Assembly (NCBI RefSeq): GCF_020091585.1
Contig: NZ_CP083582.1
Coordinates: forward strand, 6,582,536-6,646,535
Reading direction: 5' to 3'
Length of the DNA: 64,000 nt
Source of the DNA: Kovacikia minuta CCNUW1
GTDB lineage: Bacteria; Cyanobacteriota; Cyanobacteriia; Leptolyngbyales; Leptolyngbyaceae
The notes beneath the pieces were generated by a model that was given only the letters and a program-made list of their open reading frames with translations, did not search any database and was not told the origin of the DNA. The first letter of the stretch is position 1, and the number at the start of each line of letters is the position of its first letter. Position numbers and translations under genes: made by a program. This document shows positions 45,538-54,718 of this stretch, piece by piece.

Positions 45538-47031
45538 ATGCAGCAAGAATCGAGCAACCAGCGCCCAAAAATTCTTGTAATGGTTTTCTGTTTTTTGGTT
45601 GTGCCGCTGCTGCTGTTGCTCCTGTCAATGCGTCCGGCTGCGGCTGATACTCCCAAACATTACACGGACCTGTCCTTTCCACCCTTGCCAGAAATTAAGC
45701 TGCCAGACTATAGCCGATTTCAGTTGGCAAACGGCATGGTGGTATACCTGATGGAAGATCACGAACTACCGCTGGTGGGTGGAACGATGTTGATCCGCAC
45801 GGGCGATCGCTTTGAACCAGCCAACCAGGTAGGACTGGCGGAGATTATGGGCGTTACGATGCGATCGGGGGGGAGCCAGAACCGTTCCGCCGACGCAATC
45901 AATGAATTTTTAGAACAACGGGCAGCCTCCGTTGAAACAGGGGTGGGAGAAGTATTTGGCAGTGCCAGCTTTAGTGCCCTGACGGAAGATTTGGGTGAAG
46001 TGTTTGATGTCTTTGCCGATGTGATTCGCAACCCTGCCTTTCCCCAAACTAAGCTTGACCTGGCAAAAACCCAGGCTCAGGGAGCGATCGCCCGTCGCAA
46101 CGATGACCCTAATTCCATTGCCAGTCGCGAGTTTCGCAAGCTGGTCTATGGCAATAGCAGCCCCTACGCTCGCACAGCGGAATATTCCACCCTGGAAAAC
46201 ATTTCCCAACCTGACCTGGTGAACTTTTACCAGCAGTACTTTTACCCCAACAACATGTTGTTAGGGATTGTGGGGGATTTTGACAGCAAAACCATGCGGC
46301 AATTAATAGAAACTAAATTGGGTGATTGGAAACCCTCGGTAGAAAAGCGATTAGTCGCGTCTCTGCCCCAGGTATCCCAGGCAAAGATGGGTGGGGTGTT
46401 TCTAGCGAACCAGCCCCAATTGAACCAGAGCAGTGTTCAGATCGGGCACTTGGGTGGGATGGTTAGCAGTCCCGATTACCCAGCATTGTCGGTTTTAAAT
46501 GGGGTGCTAAATGGGTTTGGGGGGCGGTTGTTTAACGAAGTCCGATCGCGGCAGGGACTGGCCTATTCTGTTTATGCCCAATGGAGTCCCCAGTACGATT
46601 ATCCCGGTACGTTTGTGGGAGGTGGGCAGACGCGCTCCGATGCAACAGTGCCTTTCATCCAAAGTGTGGTGACTGAAATTGAAAAAATTCGAACGGCTCC
46701 GATCGCAGAGTCGGAACTGAGCTACGCCAAAGACTCTGTTCTCAATTCCTTCATCTTCAATTTCCAGGACCCGAACCAGACCCTTGCCCGACTCATGCGG
46801 TATGAGTATTTTGGCTATCCCAGTGATTTCATTTTTCGCTACCGCAGAGGGGTAGAAGCGACGACTATTGCGGATGTACAACGGGTTGCCAAAAAATATT
46901 TAAAGCCAGAAAATTTAGTCACACTGGTGGTGGGTAACCAGGCACAAATCAATCCACCGCTAACAAGTTTGGGCAAGGATATCAAGGTGACGGCGATCGA
47001 CGTGACGATTCCACCCCCCAGGAAGGGCTAG
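45538..47031 (+). CDS. M16 peptidase-like protein, probably non-catalytic
   Basis: A 497-residue secreted M16-fold protein. A hydrophobic signal segment spans about residues 15-33, with cleavage near AAA-DTP. The position of the HxxEH zinc motif reads QVGLAEIMGVTMRSGG, so both His residues and the second catalytic element are missing. Other M16 features are kept: GNSSPYARTAEYSTLENIS and LFNEVRSRQGLAYSVYAQWSP. Bacterial M16 proteins often work as pairs of an active and an inactive subunit; the active M16 gene at 38927 lacks a signal, so it is not an obvious partner. ATG 45538 with ggggag is chosen over TTG 45520. Confidence 0.87.
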   Translation: MQQESSNQRPKILVMVFCFLVVPLLLLLLSMRPAAADTPKHYTDLSFPPLPEIKLPDYSRFQLANGMVVYLMEDHELPLVGGTMLIRTGDRFEPANQVGLAEIMGVTMRSGGSQNRSADAINEFLEQRAASVETGVGEVFGSASFSALTEDLGEVFDVFADVIRNPAFPQTKLDLAKTQAQGAIARRNDDPNSIASREFRKLVYGNSSPYARTAEYSTLENISQPDLVNFYQQYFYPNNMLLGIVGDFDSKTMRQLIETKLGDWKPSVEKRLVASLPQVSQAKMGGVFLANQPQLNQSSVQIGHLGGMVSSPDYPALSVLNGVLNGFGGRLFNEVRSRQGLAYSVYAQWSPQYDYPGTFVGGGQTRSDATVPFIQSVVTEIEKIRTAPIAESELSYAKDSVLNSFIFNFQDPNQTLARLMRYEYFGYPSDFIFRYRRGVEATTIADVQRVAKKYLKPENLVTLVVGNQAQINPPLTSLGKDIKVTAIDVTIPPPRKG

Positions 47032-47091
47032 GAGTTAGGAGTTAGGAGTTAGGAGTTAGGAGTTAGGAGTTAGGAGTTAGGAGTTAGGAGT
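47029..47091 (+). repeat. Nine perfect tandem copies of TAGGAGT
   Basis: The array begins with the TAG stop codon of the M16-like gene and runs nine exact 7-bp copies. It is the longest perfect array of this class in the window. Confidence 0.95.
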
Positions 47092-47224
47092 TAAGAGAAG
47101 AAAGTGATTTTGGCTTCTGGCTCCTATTCCCTGACAACTGGCACCTACTGTAACTGTGGCAACTGGAGGGTTCCAAGGGCATATTGGATGAAGGAATTTA
47201 TTGCCCAACCTCTTTAAGGCATTC

Positions 47225-49316
47225 ATGCGGTTCTCAGAAATAGAACCTCAGGCAAGTAAACCTGCTCCTGAGACAGAATCTCCTTGCTCCCACCCATTTC
47301 GGGGTGAGGGCGCTCGTTTCCTGGTGTGTGGCCTGGGAAGCCTGGGACAATTTTGTGTGTCACTTTTGCGGGAGTTTGGGGTATCCGTCAGCGCAATTAA
47401 CGTGTGCCATTCTGATACCTGGGAAGTAACAAACTTGCCCGATCTGCTGGAGGATCTGGTTATCGGTGACTGTCGCCAACCAGACATTTTAGAAAAAGCG
47501 GGTGTCCAGCATTGTCGAGCGGTGCTGCTGCTGACCAGTGACGAACGGGTGAACATTGAAGCCGCCTTTGCCATCAGGGTGTTGAACCCGCAGGTGCGGT
47601 TGGTGGTGCGATCGGCAAAGCAGAACTTGAATCGGCTTCTGGGACAGGGTTTGGGAAATTTTGTGGCACTTGAGGCGAGCCAGTTACCGGCTCCTGCCTT
47701 TGCGATCGCCGCCCTGGGTAGCGAAATTCGGGGGTTTATCAACCTGGATGATTGCATGCTGCGGGTGGTCAAAGTGCCGATCGGGCAGAGCCATCGCTGG
47801 TGCGATCGCCGCTTGCTGCACGAACTCAACTCCCAAACCCGTCGAGTTTTGAGCCATATTCCCGCTGGAAATGCGCTTCCAACTGAGTTTTATCAGTGGG
47901 AACCAGAGGCGCGCATACAGGCGGGGGATCTGGTCGCTTACATTGAAGTAACCGAGGGATGGCAAGGGTTTGTCGCGTCACCTACCTCCGATCGCCTGCC
48001 CACAAAACCCCGCAACAATCCGCGGCACTTTTGGCAAGGCATCTACCATCGGTTGTCAGTCCGTTTACTTAAACAAAAATGGACGGCATTTTGGCGGGCT
48101 ACTGCCCAGCAGCCAACCAAACGAGTTGCTGCCATTGTTGGCGTTGCCATTCTATCGCTGCTGCTGCTGGGCACCCTCATTCTTAAGCTCAACCATCCCC
48201 AGTCAAACTGGTTGGCGGCATTCTATGCCACTGGAGTCATGCTACTTGGCTCCTACGACACGGTATTTGGGATTTTCAGCCCCACGGATACGATCCCCCT
48301 CTGGCTGCGGTTGATGAACCTGACCTACATGCTGGCGGGTACGGCTTCCGTTGCCGTAATGTATGCCCTGTTAACAGAGACCCTACTGGCGGCAAAATTT
48401 CAGCTTCCGAAACAAGCGCCCGCCTGTTCCCCAGGCGGAGCATGTTGTGTTAATCGGTTTAGGGCGGGTGGGGCGCAGAGTTGCCACATTTTTGCAACAT
48501 ATCAAGCAACCCCTCGTGGGAGTTAGCACCAGTCCCATAGAACCTGGAATTTTACCCAACCTGCCACTGGTAGTTGGGGATTTAATCAGCAGTCTGGGCA
48601 AGGTTAATTTGGCTACGGCAAAGAGTGTAGTCGTTGCTACTGATGATGAAATGGCAAACCTGGAACTGGGGTTGATGGCGCATGCGGCTAATCCCAACTG
48701 TGCCCTGGTGATTCGTACCTTTGATCCCCGCTTTAGTGCCAGCATCGATCGGTTATTGCCCTACGCCAAAGTTCTGTGTGCCTACGACCTGGCAGCGGAG
48801 GCATTTGTTGCCTCCGCTTTTGGCGAAAATATCCTCAGCGTGTTGCGGCTGAACGAACAGACGGTTCTGGTTACCGAATACCGGATTCAATCGGGAGATA
48901 CGCTGAATGGGAAGTTGCTGGCAGAGGTTGCCTATGGCTATGGCGTGGTGCCAACGCTTTATCAGCGGTCAGCCAGGGAGCAAATTCGCCTCATGCCTTC
49001 AGACGATATCCGGCTAGAGACGGGCGATCGTTTGGTGGTTCTGGCAACCATGAACGGGTTACAGCAAATTGAACGGGGTGACATTTCCCCCCAACAATGG
49101 CACGTTCATGTAAACAGGGCGCTTTCCAAGGATGCGGTGTTTGAGGGGGCAACCGCGATCGCGCGGATCTCTGGCTGTAGCATTAACCTGGCACGAGAAG
49201 TGATGAGCCAGCTCCCCGCCCTGCTTCCAACCGCACTTTACCAGCACCAGGCACAGCGCCTCGTCCGTGAACTCGGTAAGTCTCAAGTACTCGCCCACGT
49301 TAAACTGACCAATTAG
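47225..49316 (+). pseudogene. Double TrkA-N/RCK NAD-binding membrane protein, frameshifted
   Basis: Two frames join into one protein of about 697 residues. The first has a TrkA-N fold (RFLVCGLGSLGQFCVSLLRE) and a TrkA-C-like part (IQAGDLVAYIEV). It then has two hydrophobic segments (IVGVAILSLLLLGTLIL; and around TYMLAGTASVAVMYALL) around a pore-like loop. It ends out of frame after KFQLPKQAP. The second frame resumes VPQAEHVVLIGLGRVGRRVA, a second TrkA-N domain and tail. A one-base indel at about 48416-48424 (gcgcccgcc) explains the break. The order RCK-channel-RCK resembles ion-channel-type NAD-binding proteins of cyanobacteria. ATG 47225 is chosen; an upstream TTG (47201) also exists. It may be intact if the shift is an assembly error. 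Confidence 0.75.
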
Positions 49317-50017
49317 ATTGGCAATCGATTGATGTCTTGATTTGCGCCAATCACAACCATGGCTCCCCCTTTGCCCAATCGTTTTTCCGGTGGGGGATTG
49401 ATCTCAAACTTACCATCCTGGCTAACGGCAAGAACGTTTAAGCCAAAACTGCTGCGCAACCGGAGTTCGGAAATAGTTTTGCCAGCAAAGTGTTCCGGGA
49501 TGATGACTTCTACAATACTATTGTCTGGGTCCAGTTCAAACCGATCAAGGATGCCGGGTGTGGTCAACGATCGCGCCAGGGCACAGCCTGTTTCGTGTTC
49601 TGGAAACACAACATGGTCGGCACCCACCTTTTTCAGAAGCTTCATGTGGATTTCGGAGGAGGCTTTTGCGACCACATGGGGAACTCCACCCTCCTTCACG
49701 TTCAGGGTTGTGATAATACTCTCCTGGACATAGTTTCCGATCGCCACAATCACCGTATCCTGCTCAAAAATGCCTGCTTCTCGCAAGGCAGCGGGTTGGG
49801 TCGAGTCTAACTGGCGTGCGTGGGATGCAATTCGGTCGGCAAGAATTTGGGCAACCCTTGCTTCATCCGAGTCAACACAGAGTACGTCATAGCCCTGTTT
49901 GTGTAATGTGGCTGCAACCGCTCGCCCAAAACGGCCCAAGCCGATGACGGCAAATTGCTTATCTTTAACGTTCGATCGCAAACTGTGGAAAAAATTAAGG
50001 GAAGAAAGACTGACCAA
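49313..50017 (-). CDS. ktrA: KtrA-type potassium transport regulatory protein
   Basis: A 234-residue cytosolic RCK protein. The Rossmann fold opens FAVIGLGRFGRAVAATLHKQ with conserved acidic residue in VLCVDSDEARV, and the C-terminal TrkA-C domain shows SIVEVIIPEHFAGKTISELR. KtrA gates a KtrB potassium channel upon nucleotide binding; no ktrB is within the window. The only available start is TTG at 50017, since an in-frame TAG lies two codons upstream and the family-typical SLSSLNFFHSLRS follows at once. It converges with, and overlaps by 4 bp, the preceding NAD-binding gene. Confidence 0.85.
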   Translation of the reverse strand: MVSLSSLNFFHSLRSNVKDKQFAVIGLGRFGRAVAATLHKQGYDVLCVDSDEARVAQILADRIASHARQLDSTQPAALREAGIFEQDTVIVAIGNYVQESIITTLNVKEGGVPHVVAKASSEIHMKLLKKVGADHVVFPEHETGCALARSLTTPGILDRFELDPDNSIVEVIIPEHFAGKTISELRLRSSFGLNVLAVSQDGKFEINPPPEKRLGKGGAMVVIGANQDINRLPI

Positions 50018-50144
50018 TTTCTAATTCGGCACGATCGTCCCGCCTGCGCCAAGACTTAGTACCGCCTCCTCTCCAAAACGCCGGGTAATAAAGCAGTAGG
50101 ATGCAAAATCCCTGTTGTTTAACTTAACAGAATAGCAACCTGAC

Positions 50145-50747
50145 TTAACGCATCGATCCCATAATGGTTTTCCAGGATAATTCTTTACACAAAATTGACA
50201 GTGCCCGGCGATCGGTTTCAGCGAAGGGCTGGCTCTCGACCAGTTCGGTTAAGACCTGTTGCGTCAATTGCGCTGCAAATGTGCCCCCACATTTGAGCAA
50301 ATGGCTGTAATAACAGAATTGAGGTCGTTGCTCCTGGTTGAGGTGAAAGCGATACGTCTCATCCTGAGTCATCTTATAAACGGGCGTATTGACTGGGACG
50401 ACAACCTTCGGAATCCCGTGGATACCATAAGCGTCACCATTTTGCCCGTTTAACGTGCCAATCAAAACAGTCCACAATAGGGTTCGAGTTTCGCTGATTA
50501 AATCAGGCGTAAAGATTGGATCAGGTTCGCTGGAGAGCCGGGGCCCCATATTCAAAAACATGGGATTGAACAATTGGGAGTTATAAATCAGTCCAACTGC
50601 CCAATGACGATCTTTGCTGTCTAATTTGACGAAGGAACCAAACCCATAATCATCCGGTTTGGGCGAATCATCCCGACTGTTTTCATCGTCTAGCTCAACG
50701 ATGTAATCACAATGGGAATTAGATTTAACGACTTTCCCCAAGCGCAT
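50145..50747 (-). CDS. Conserved protein with possible HAS-barrel fold
   Basis: A 200-residue protein whose N-terminus, LGKVVKSNSHCDYIVEL followed by DDYGFGSFVKL, resembles the beta-barrel HAS domain found before HerA-type ATPases, but no ATPase follows. The remainder is unrecognised. Residues encoded at 50212-50228 (PFAETD) derive from a 17-bp string shared with the DUF29 gene. Start ATG 50747. Function unknown, and the HAS assignment is tentative. Confidence 0.55.
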   Translation of the reverse strand: MRLGKVVKSNSHCDYIVELDDENSRDDSPKPDDYGFGSFVKLDSKDRHWAVGLIYNSQLFNPMFLNMGPRLSSEPDPIFTPDLISETRTLLWTVLIGTLNGQNGDAYGIHGIPKVVVPVNTPVYKMTQDETYRFHLNQEQRPQFCYYSHLLKCGGTFAAQLTQQVLTELVESQPFAETDRRALSILCKELSWKTIMGSMR

Positions 50748-50959
50748 GGCTGTTCAGGTGGCAGGTAACAGGTGGTAAGCGGGCGATAGGTGATAGGTGT
50801 TTTTATAGAAACGTGTGAAACAGCATGGTTAGATAGTACATGCAATCACTTGATTGAGAAAAAACCGATTAGATAAAAAATTGATGATTGATCTTTGATT
50901 CCATCCTTTCCCCGGACCCGATCCCAGATCATCCATACTCACATTCCGTTTCACCTCCC

Positions 50960-51775
50960 ATGATGCACAGTTTCATTCCCCCCCATCGCTTCTTTCCCTA
51001 CCTGACCTGGACAGATATTCAAGCAATGGCAGATCGGGAGAACGTGGTCATTGTTCAACCCGTTGGGGCGATCGAACAGCATGGTCCCCATTTGCCCCTG
51101 GCTGTGGACGCGGCGATCGGCTTAGCGGTACTCGGTAAAGCGATGGAAAAACTGCCTGCCAACGTTCCTGCCTATGCCCTGCCTTCGCTGTACTACGGGA
51201 AATCGAATGAACATTGGCACTTTCCTGGAACGATTACCCTGAGTGCCCAAACGTTGATGGCAACCCTGATAGAGACTGGCGAAAGCATTTATCGGGCTGG
51301 TTTTCGTAAGCTGGTGTTGATGAACTCCCACGGTGGGCAGCCCCAGGTGATAGAAATCGTCGCGCGGGATTTGCATCAGATCTATGACGATTTTGCGGTT
51401 TTCCCCCTATTTACCTGGAATGTGCCCAATCTCGCCGGTGAACTGTTGACTCCGAAAGAACGATCGCTGGGTATCCATGCGGGTGACGCGGAAACCAGTT
51501 TATTGCTCTCGATTCTTCCAGACCAGGTAAGGATGGAGCGAGCAGCCACTGAATATCCTCAGGGCATTCCCGCCAACAGTTTGCTGAGTATGGAAGGGAA
51601 GCTATCCTTTGCCTGGACAACCAGAGATTTAAGCCAGAGTGGGGTATTGGGTGATCCAACCGCTGCCACACGGGAGAAGGGCGATCGCATTTTGGAATCC
51701 CTCTCTGATGGGTGGGTGCAGACCATTAAAGAAATTTACGATTTTCAGCTACCGCAGACGTGGAAGGGGGGATAG
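50960..51775 (+). CDS. Creatininase-family amidohydrolase
   Basis: A 271-residue metal-dependent enzyme of the creatininase/MftE superfamily. Metal-binding and catalytic regions are QPVGAIEQHGPHLPLAVDAAI (Glu, His, Asp), HWHFPGTITLS (His), VLMNSHGGQPQVIE (His) and IHAGDAETSLLLSI (Glu). Members hydrolyse amide bonds in creatinine, formamidopyrimidine or mycofactocin precursors; the substrate here is unknown. The frame begins with TTG at 50888, but ATG 50960 precedes the conserved core sensibly. Confidence 0.83.
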   Translation: MMHSFIPPHRFFPYLTWTDIQAMADRENVVIVQPVGAIEQHGPHLPLAVDAAIGLAVLGKAMEKLPANVPAYALPSLYYGKSNEHWHFPGTITLSAQTLMATLIETGESIYRAGFRKLVLMNSHGGQPQVIEIVARDLHQIYDDFAVFPLFTWNVPNLAGELLTPKERSLGIHAGDAETSLLLSILPDQVRMERAATEYPQGIPANSLLSMEGKLSFAWTTRDLSQSGVLGDPTAATREKGDRILESLSDGWVQTIKEIYDFQLPQTWKGG

Positions 51776-51890
51776 GAGTAGGGGGGGTAGGTGTCAGGTG
51801 GGAGGGAGGCAGAAGGCAGAAGGCAGAGGGAGCAGAAAGACGCAGGGACGCGGAGAATTCAATTCAAAATTTATAATTCAAAATTCTCAA
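51776..51890. repeat. Heptamer-type repeats and aaaattc block
   Basis: ggcagaa/gcagagg 7-mers, the acgcagggacgcggag block and aattcaa/aaaattc runs lie between convergent genes. The same block order occurs inside the M16 and crtD genes. Confidence 0.75.
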
Positions 51891-52628
51891 TTAAAACTGC
51901 GCTCCCACAATCCGGTTATTCCTACGCAGAAAAGATTTAACGGCTTCGACACGGGTTGCCAGACCACTTCCGTCTCGCAGTAAGCCCTTATTGACTCCAA
52001 TCATTTCTCCCTGGGCATTGAGCAACGGTCCACCCGAATTGCCTGGCTCCAGCAACCCAGGGCTGGTTTGAATGCTACCGTGGGAGGTGATGCGGGTAAA
52101 GGTTCCAGTTGTGAACGTGCCCGCCTGCCCTGCCGGGCTACCGATCGCGTATACCCGCTGTCCTGGCTGCATATTGACCCCATTTGCCATCCTTACGGTG
52201 GGCAGCCGCTCCTTTGTCTCCAGTTGAACCAGGGCTAAATCAAACTGCAAATCGAGGGCAGTTACCCAGCCCGAATAGATTTTGCCATTGGCAGTTTTGA
52301 CCTCTAGCTGCGGTGAACTCCAAACCACATGCTTGTTGGTCAAAATCAAACCGTTGGGGCTAAGAATAATTCCAGAACCAATCTCTCTGCCGCTGTAAAT
52401 GGTCACAACCCCAGGATTGGTTCTCTGAAATACCTCGTTGGCAATTTGCTGTTCACTCTTCTGGGGAATCGCTTTTTGGCTAATGAACTGCGATTGCTCC
52501 CCAGTCTCAGCCCCAGGCTGGTCTTGACCCACCAATTGCGTCAAAACTTTGGTAGATGCCTTCAACGCTGGAGCAGTTAAAACCAACCCAAGACAAGCGA
52601 TGCATAAGAACCAATATCGAAGTTTCAT
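51891..52628 (-). CDS. HtrA/trypsin-like serine protease, exported, no PDZ
   Basis: A 245-residue protease with an N-terminal signal peptide (about 1-24). The catalytic triad is visible: His in LTNKHVVWSS, Asp in LQFDLALVQLE, Ser in LEPGNSGGPLLNAQG. The GSGIILSPNG strand is the usual HtrA start. Unlike DegP/HtrA it ends right after the protease domain, lacking PDZ modules. It probably acts in periplasm or at the outer cell surface in protein quality control. Start ATG 52628. Confidence 0.88.
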   Translation of the reverse strand: MKLRYWFLCIACLGLVLTAPALKASTKVLTQLVGQDQPGAETGEQSQFISQKAIPQKSEQQIANEVFQRTNPGVVTIYSGREIGSGIILSPNGLILTNKHVVWSSPQLEVKTANGKIYSGWVTALDLQFDLALVQLETKERLPTVRMANGVNMQPGQRVYAIGSPAGQAGTFTTGTFTRITSHGSIQTSPGLLEPGNSGGPLLNAQGEMIGVNKGLLRDGSGLATRVEAVKSFLRRNNRIVGAQF

Positions 52629-52729
52629 AATCAGAAAAATGATGTAAATTGGCTGGAGCGTTAGCGTCGTCTGTGCAATGGCGCGATCGCCCTTGACCCT
52701 GGTTCAACTCAACACAGATCACCGTAACG

Positions 52730-53500
52730 ATGATATTGAAACATAAGACAGCAGTATTGATGCTCAGTATCGGGCTTAGTTTTGGATTTGGCTTGAACAG
52801 TTGCTCATCCATTCCACTTCTAGAGAAATCTTCCTCTCCTAGCCCTTCTGCCTCTCCTGCGGCTTCCACGTCTCCCGCGGGTTCTGCTTCTCCCAACAGT
52901 TCGCCCTCCCCCGCTCCTGCTGCCCAACCGGCAAAACCGGCAAAACCAGCATCCAAAATTCCCCTCACCATGCAGAAGCTAAAAAATACGGAATATTATT
53001 TGCTGGCAGAGGGACCCGTCAAACTCACAAATGGAAAGTATCAGGACAAGAAAAAGAGAACGTTTACCCTGGGGGATGTGTCTGCCTATGGGGACTTGAA
53101 CAAAGATGGAATCAAAGATGCCGTTGCTCCTTTAATCCTGACGATTGATGGGAGGAAATTTACCTATCTGGTTGGGGTTTTGAATGACAAAGGCAATCCT
53201 AAAAATGCATCTGCTGAGTTTTTGGGAGAGCGGGTAAAAGTGAAAACCCTTTCTGCCAATGCGGGCAAGATCACAGTCAAGATGGATAAGTACGGTCCGA
53301 ATGATCCAGACTGTTGTCCCAGTCAAACGATTAACCGAACCTATCTATACAAGCCATTCAAGCCAACCCAGACAGACAAGAAGGAGAGTAAATCAACGAA
53401 GGACAGCAAATCGAAAAAGGACGCTAAGCCTGCTCAGGAAACCAAATCCAATTCAGAAGCCAAACCATCCCCATCTCCTGAAGCCTCACCCAAAAGTTAG
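52730..53500 (+). CDS. Lipoprotein with Ser/Pro linker and Lys-rich tail
   Basis: A 256-residue protein. The signal region ends FGFGLNSCSSIPLL, a plausible lipobox (LNSC). There follow a Ser/Pro/Ala linker (about 32-75), a globular part of about 120 residues (TMQKLKNTEYYLLAEGPVKL; DVSAYGDLNKDGIKDAVAPL, an EF-hand-like or FG-GAP-like Asp-rich loop), and a Lys/Ser-rich tail. Function unknown. The Asp-rich loop DLNKDGIKD may bind calcium (inference). It is followed by a terminator. Confidence 0.7.
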   Translation: MILKHKTAVLMLSIGLSFGFGLNSCSSIPLLEKSSSPSPSASPAASTSPAGSASPNSSPSPAPAAQPAKPAKPASKIPLTMQKLKNTEYYLLAEGPVKLTNGKYQDKKKRTFTLGDVSAYGDLNKDGIKDAVAPLILTIDGRKFTYLVGVLNDKGNPKNASAEFLGERVKVKTLSANAGKITVKMDKYGPNDPDCCPSQTINRTYLYKPFKPTQTDKKESKSTKDSKSKKDAKPAQETKSNSEAKPSPSPEASPKS

Positions 53501-53502
53501 GA

Positions 53503-53530
53503 AGCAGTGACAGTTTTACCTGTCACTGCT
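53503..53530. terminator. Bidirectional terminator-like hairpin
   Basis: AGCAGTGACAG (53503-53513) pairs with CTGTCACTGCT (53520-53530) around a TTTTAC loop, between convergent genes. Confidence 0.65.
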
Positions 53531-53601
53531 CTAACGGAGGCTACTTCAGACGCAATTGGAAATCGCCAATGGGTGACATTGAGGCACCTTGTGCATCCCC
53601 A

Positions 53602-54507
53602 TTAGTAGAGATAGTTGGTTGCGACCCAGGCTCCATTGTCTGCCTGCTGCCAGGCATAGCCATCCCGATAAATGACGCCACCGTAGGTGCCAACGTAGGA
53701 CCCTTCATTTGCGCCGCCGATGACGTAGTAATCCAGCCCTGGACCGGAGCGAACATTCAGCCCAACCCGGTAACGAGTTTCAACATAACCACCATCCCTA
53801 TCGTAGGAGACGGGATAGTATCCTTCATCGTGGCCGCGTCCTCCGCCATAACTAACGGGGTAGTCGTTTCCACCGCCACACTCTCTACGGCAGCCTCCCC
53901 CACCCCCCCAGGAGACGGGAGAGTACCCCTCAGTGGTGTAGTCGGAGGCGACCCAACCCCCCGTATAGAGAGGCGTCCAGGAATACCCATCGTTATAGAT
54001 GACGGTTTCGTAATCCTGCTCAAGGAAGGCACCATCGGGTGCACCACCAATGACCCAGTACCCAATACCGGGACCCTTGCGAATGTTCAGCCCGATGCCC
54101 GTGTTTGTTTCGACAAACCCGACGGGACGATAGTTCTCGTCCAGACCCAGCGCTTGGGCGGTTTCTTTGCCGACGACCCCATCAATTTCTTTGAGACCCT
54201 GGCGAATTTGGAAATCCATCACGGCAGATTGCGTTTTGGGTCCAAATTGCCCATCCGCTTCAATACCCAACGCTTTTTGAACGGCCAGAACACCGTCACC
54301 CGAGCTACCAGGAGCAACGGAAGCGGTGGCTGCCATTGCTTTGTCAGAAGTTCCACCGAAAACAGTGACTGCGATCGCAGCACCCGCCAGCCCCATTAAA
54401 GCTGTATTGGAAACCTTCAAATCGAAGTTCTCTAGTAGCTTTAGATCCGAATTGGGATTGGGATCTTCGTAGTCAACCGCTGAGTGAATAAAGGCTAATG
54501 ATTCCAT
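53602..54507 (-). CDS. Peptidoglycan-binding plus two SH3b domain exported protein
   Basis: A 301-residue secreted protein. The opening MESLAFIHSAVDYEDPN is a known cyanobacterial leader type, with a hydrophobic segment at about 36-62 ending AMAA. Next come a PG_binding_1 domain (GVLAVQKALGIEADGQFGPK; GVVGKETAQALGL, about 70-125), an SH3b domain (GLNIRKGPGIGYWVIGG to WVASDY, about 135-195), a Gly/Tyr/Cys linker, and a second SH3b domain (GLNVRSGPGLDYYVIGG to WVATNYLY, about 240-301). It likely binds the cell wall. ATG 54507 is chosen with GGAAGGAAATT upstream; a longer frame reaches 54600. Closely related to its upstream neighbour. Confidence 0.85.
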   Translation of the reverse strand: MESLAFIHSAVDYEDPNPNSDLKLLENFDLKVSNTALMGLAGAAIAVTVFGGTSDKAMAATASVAPGSSGDGVLAVQKALGIEADGQFGPKTQSAVMDFQIRQGLKEIDGVVGKETAQALGLDENYRPVGFVETNTGIGLNIRKGPGIGYWVIGGAPDGAFLEQDYETVIYNDGYSWTPLYTGGWVASDYTTEGYSPVSWGGGGGCRRECGGGNDYPVSYGGGRGHDEGYYPVSYDRDGGYVETRYRVGLNVRSGPGLDYYVIGGANEGSYVGTYGGVIYRDGYAWQQADNGAWVATNYLY

Positions 54508-54638
54508 AATTTCCTTCCTCGCTTCATCCGTATTAATCCGTACTGATACGAAATCGTGGGCTTGCCTTAGACATCTTTGAGTTTTCAGAGGAATGCCCAA
54601 AGGATTTGCTTTGGCAAGCCCATATTAAAAGAGACAAC

Positions 54639-54669
54639 AAAGATAAGCGGTATATTACCGCTTATCTTT
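54639..54669 (-). terminator. Terminator-like hairpin
   Basis: A 12-bp perfect inverted repeat, AAAGATAAGCGG (54639-54650) and CCGCTTATCTTT (54658-54669), lies 50 bp after the stop of the second peptidoglycan-binding gene. On the minus strand it is followed by T-rich sequence. Confidence 0.7.
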
Positions 54670-54718
54670 ATGTACCGAAACTCTTAGAGACTCGGTAAGA
54701 CCCTGATCGATTTAGACC

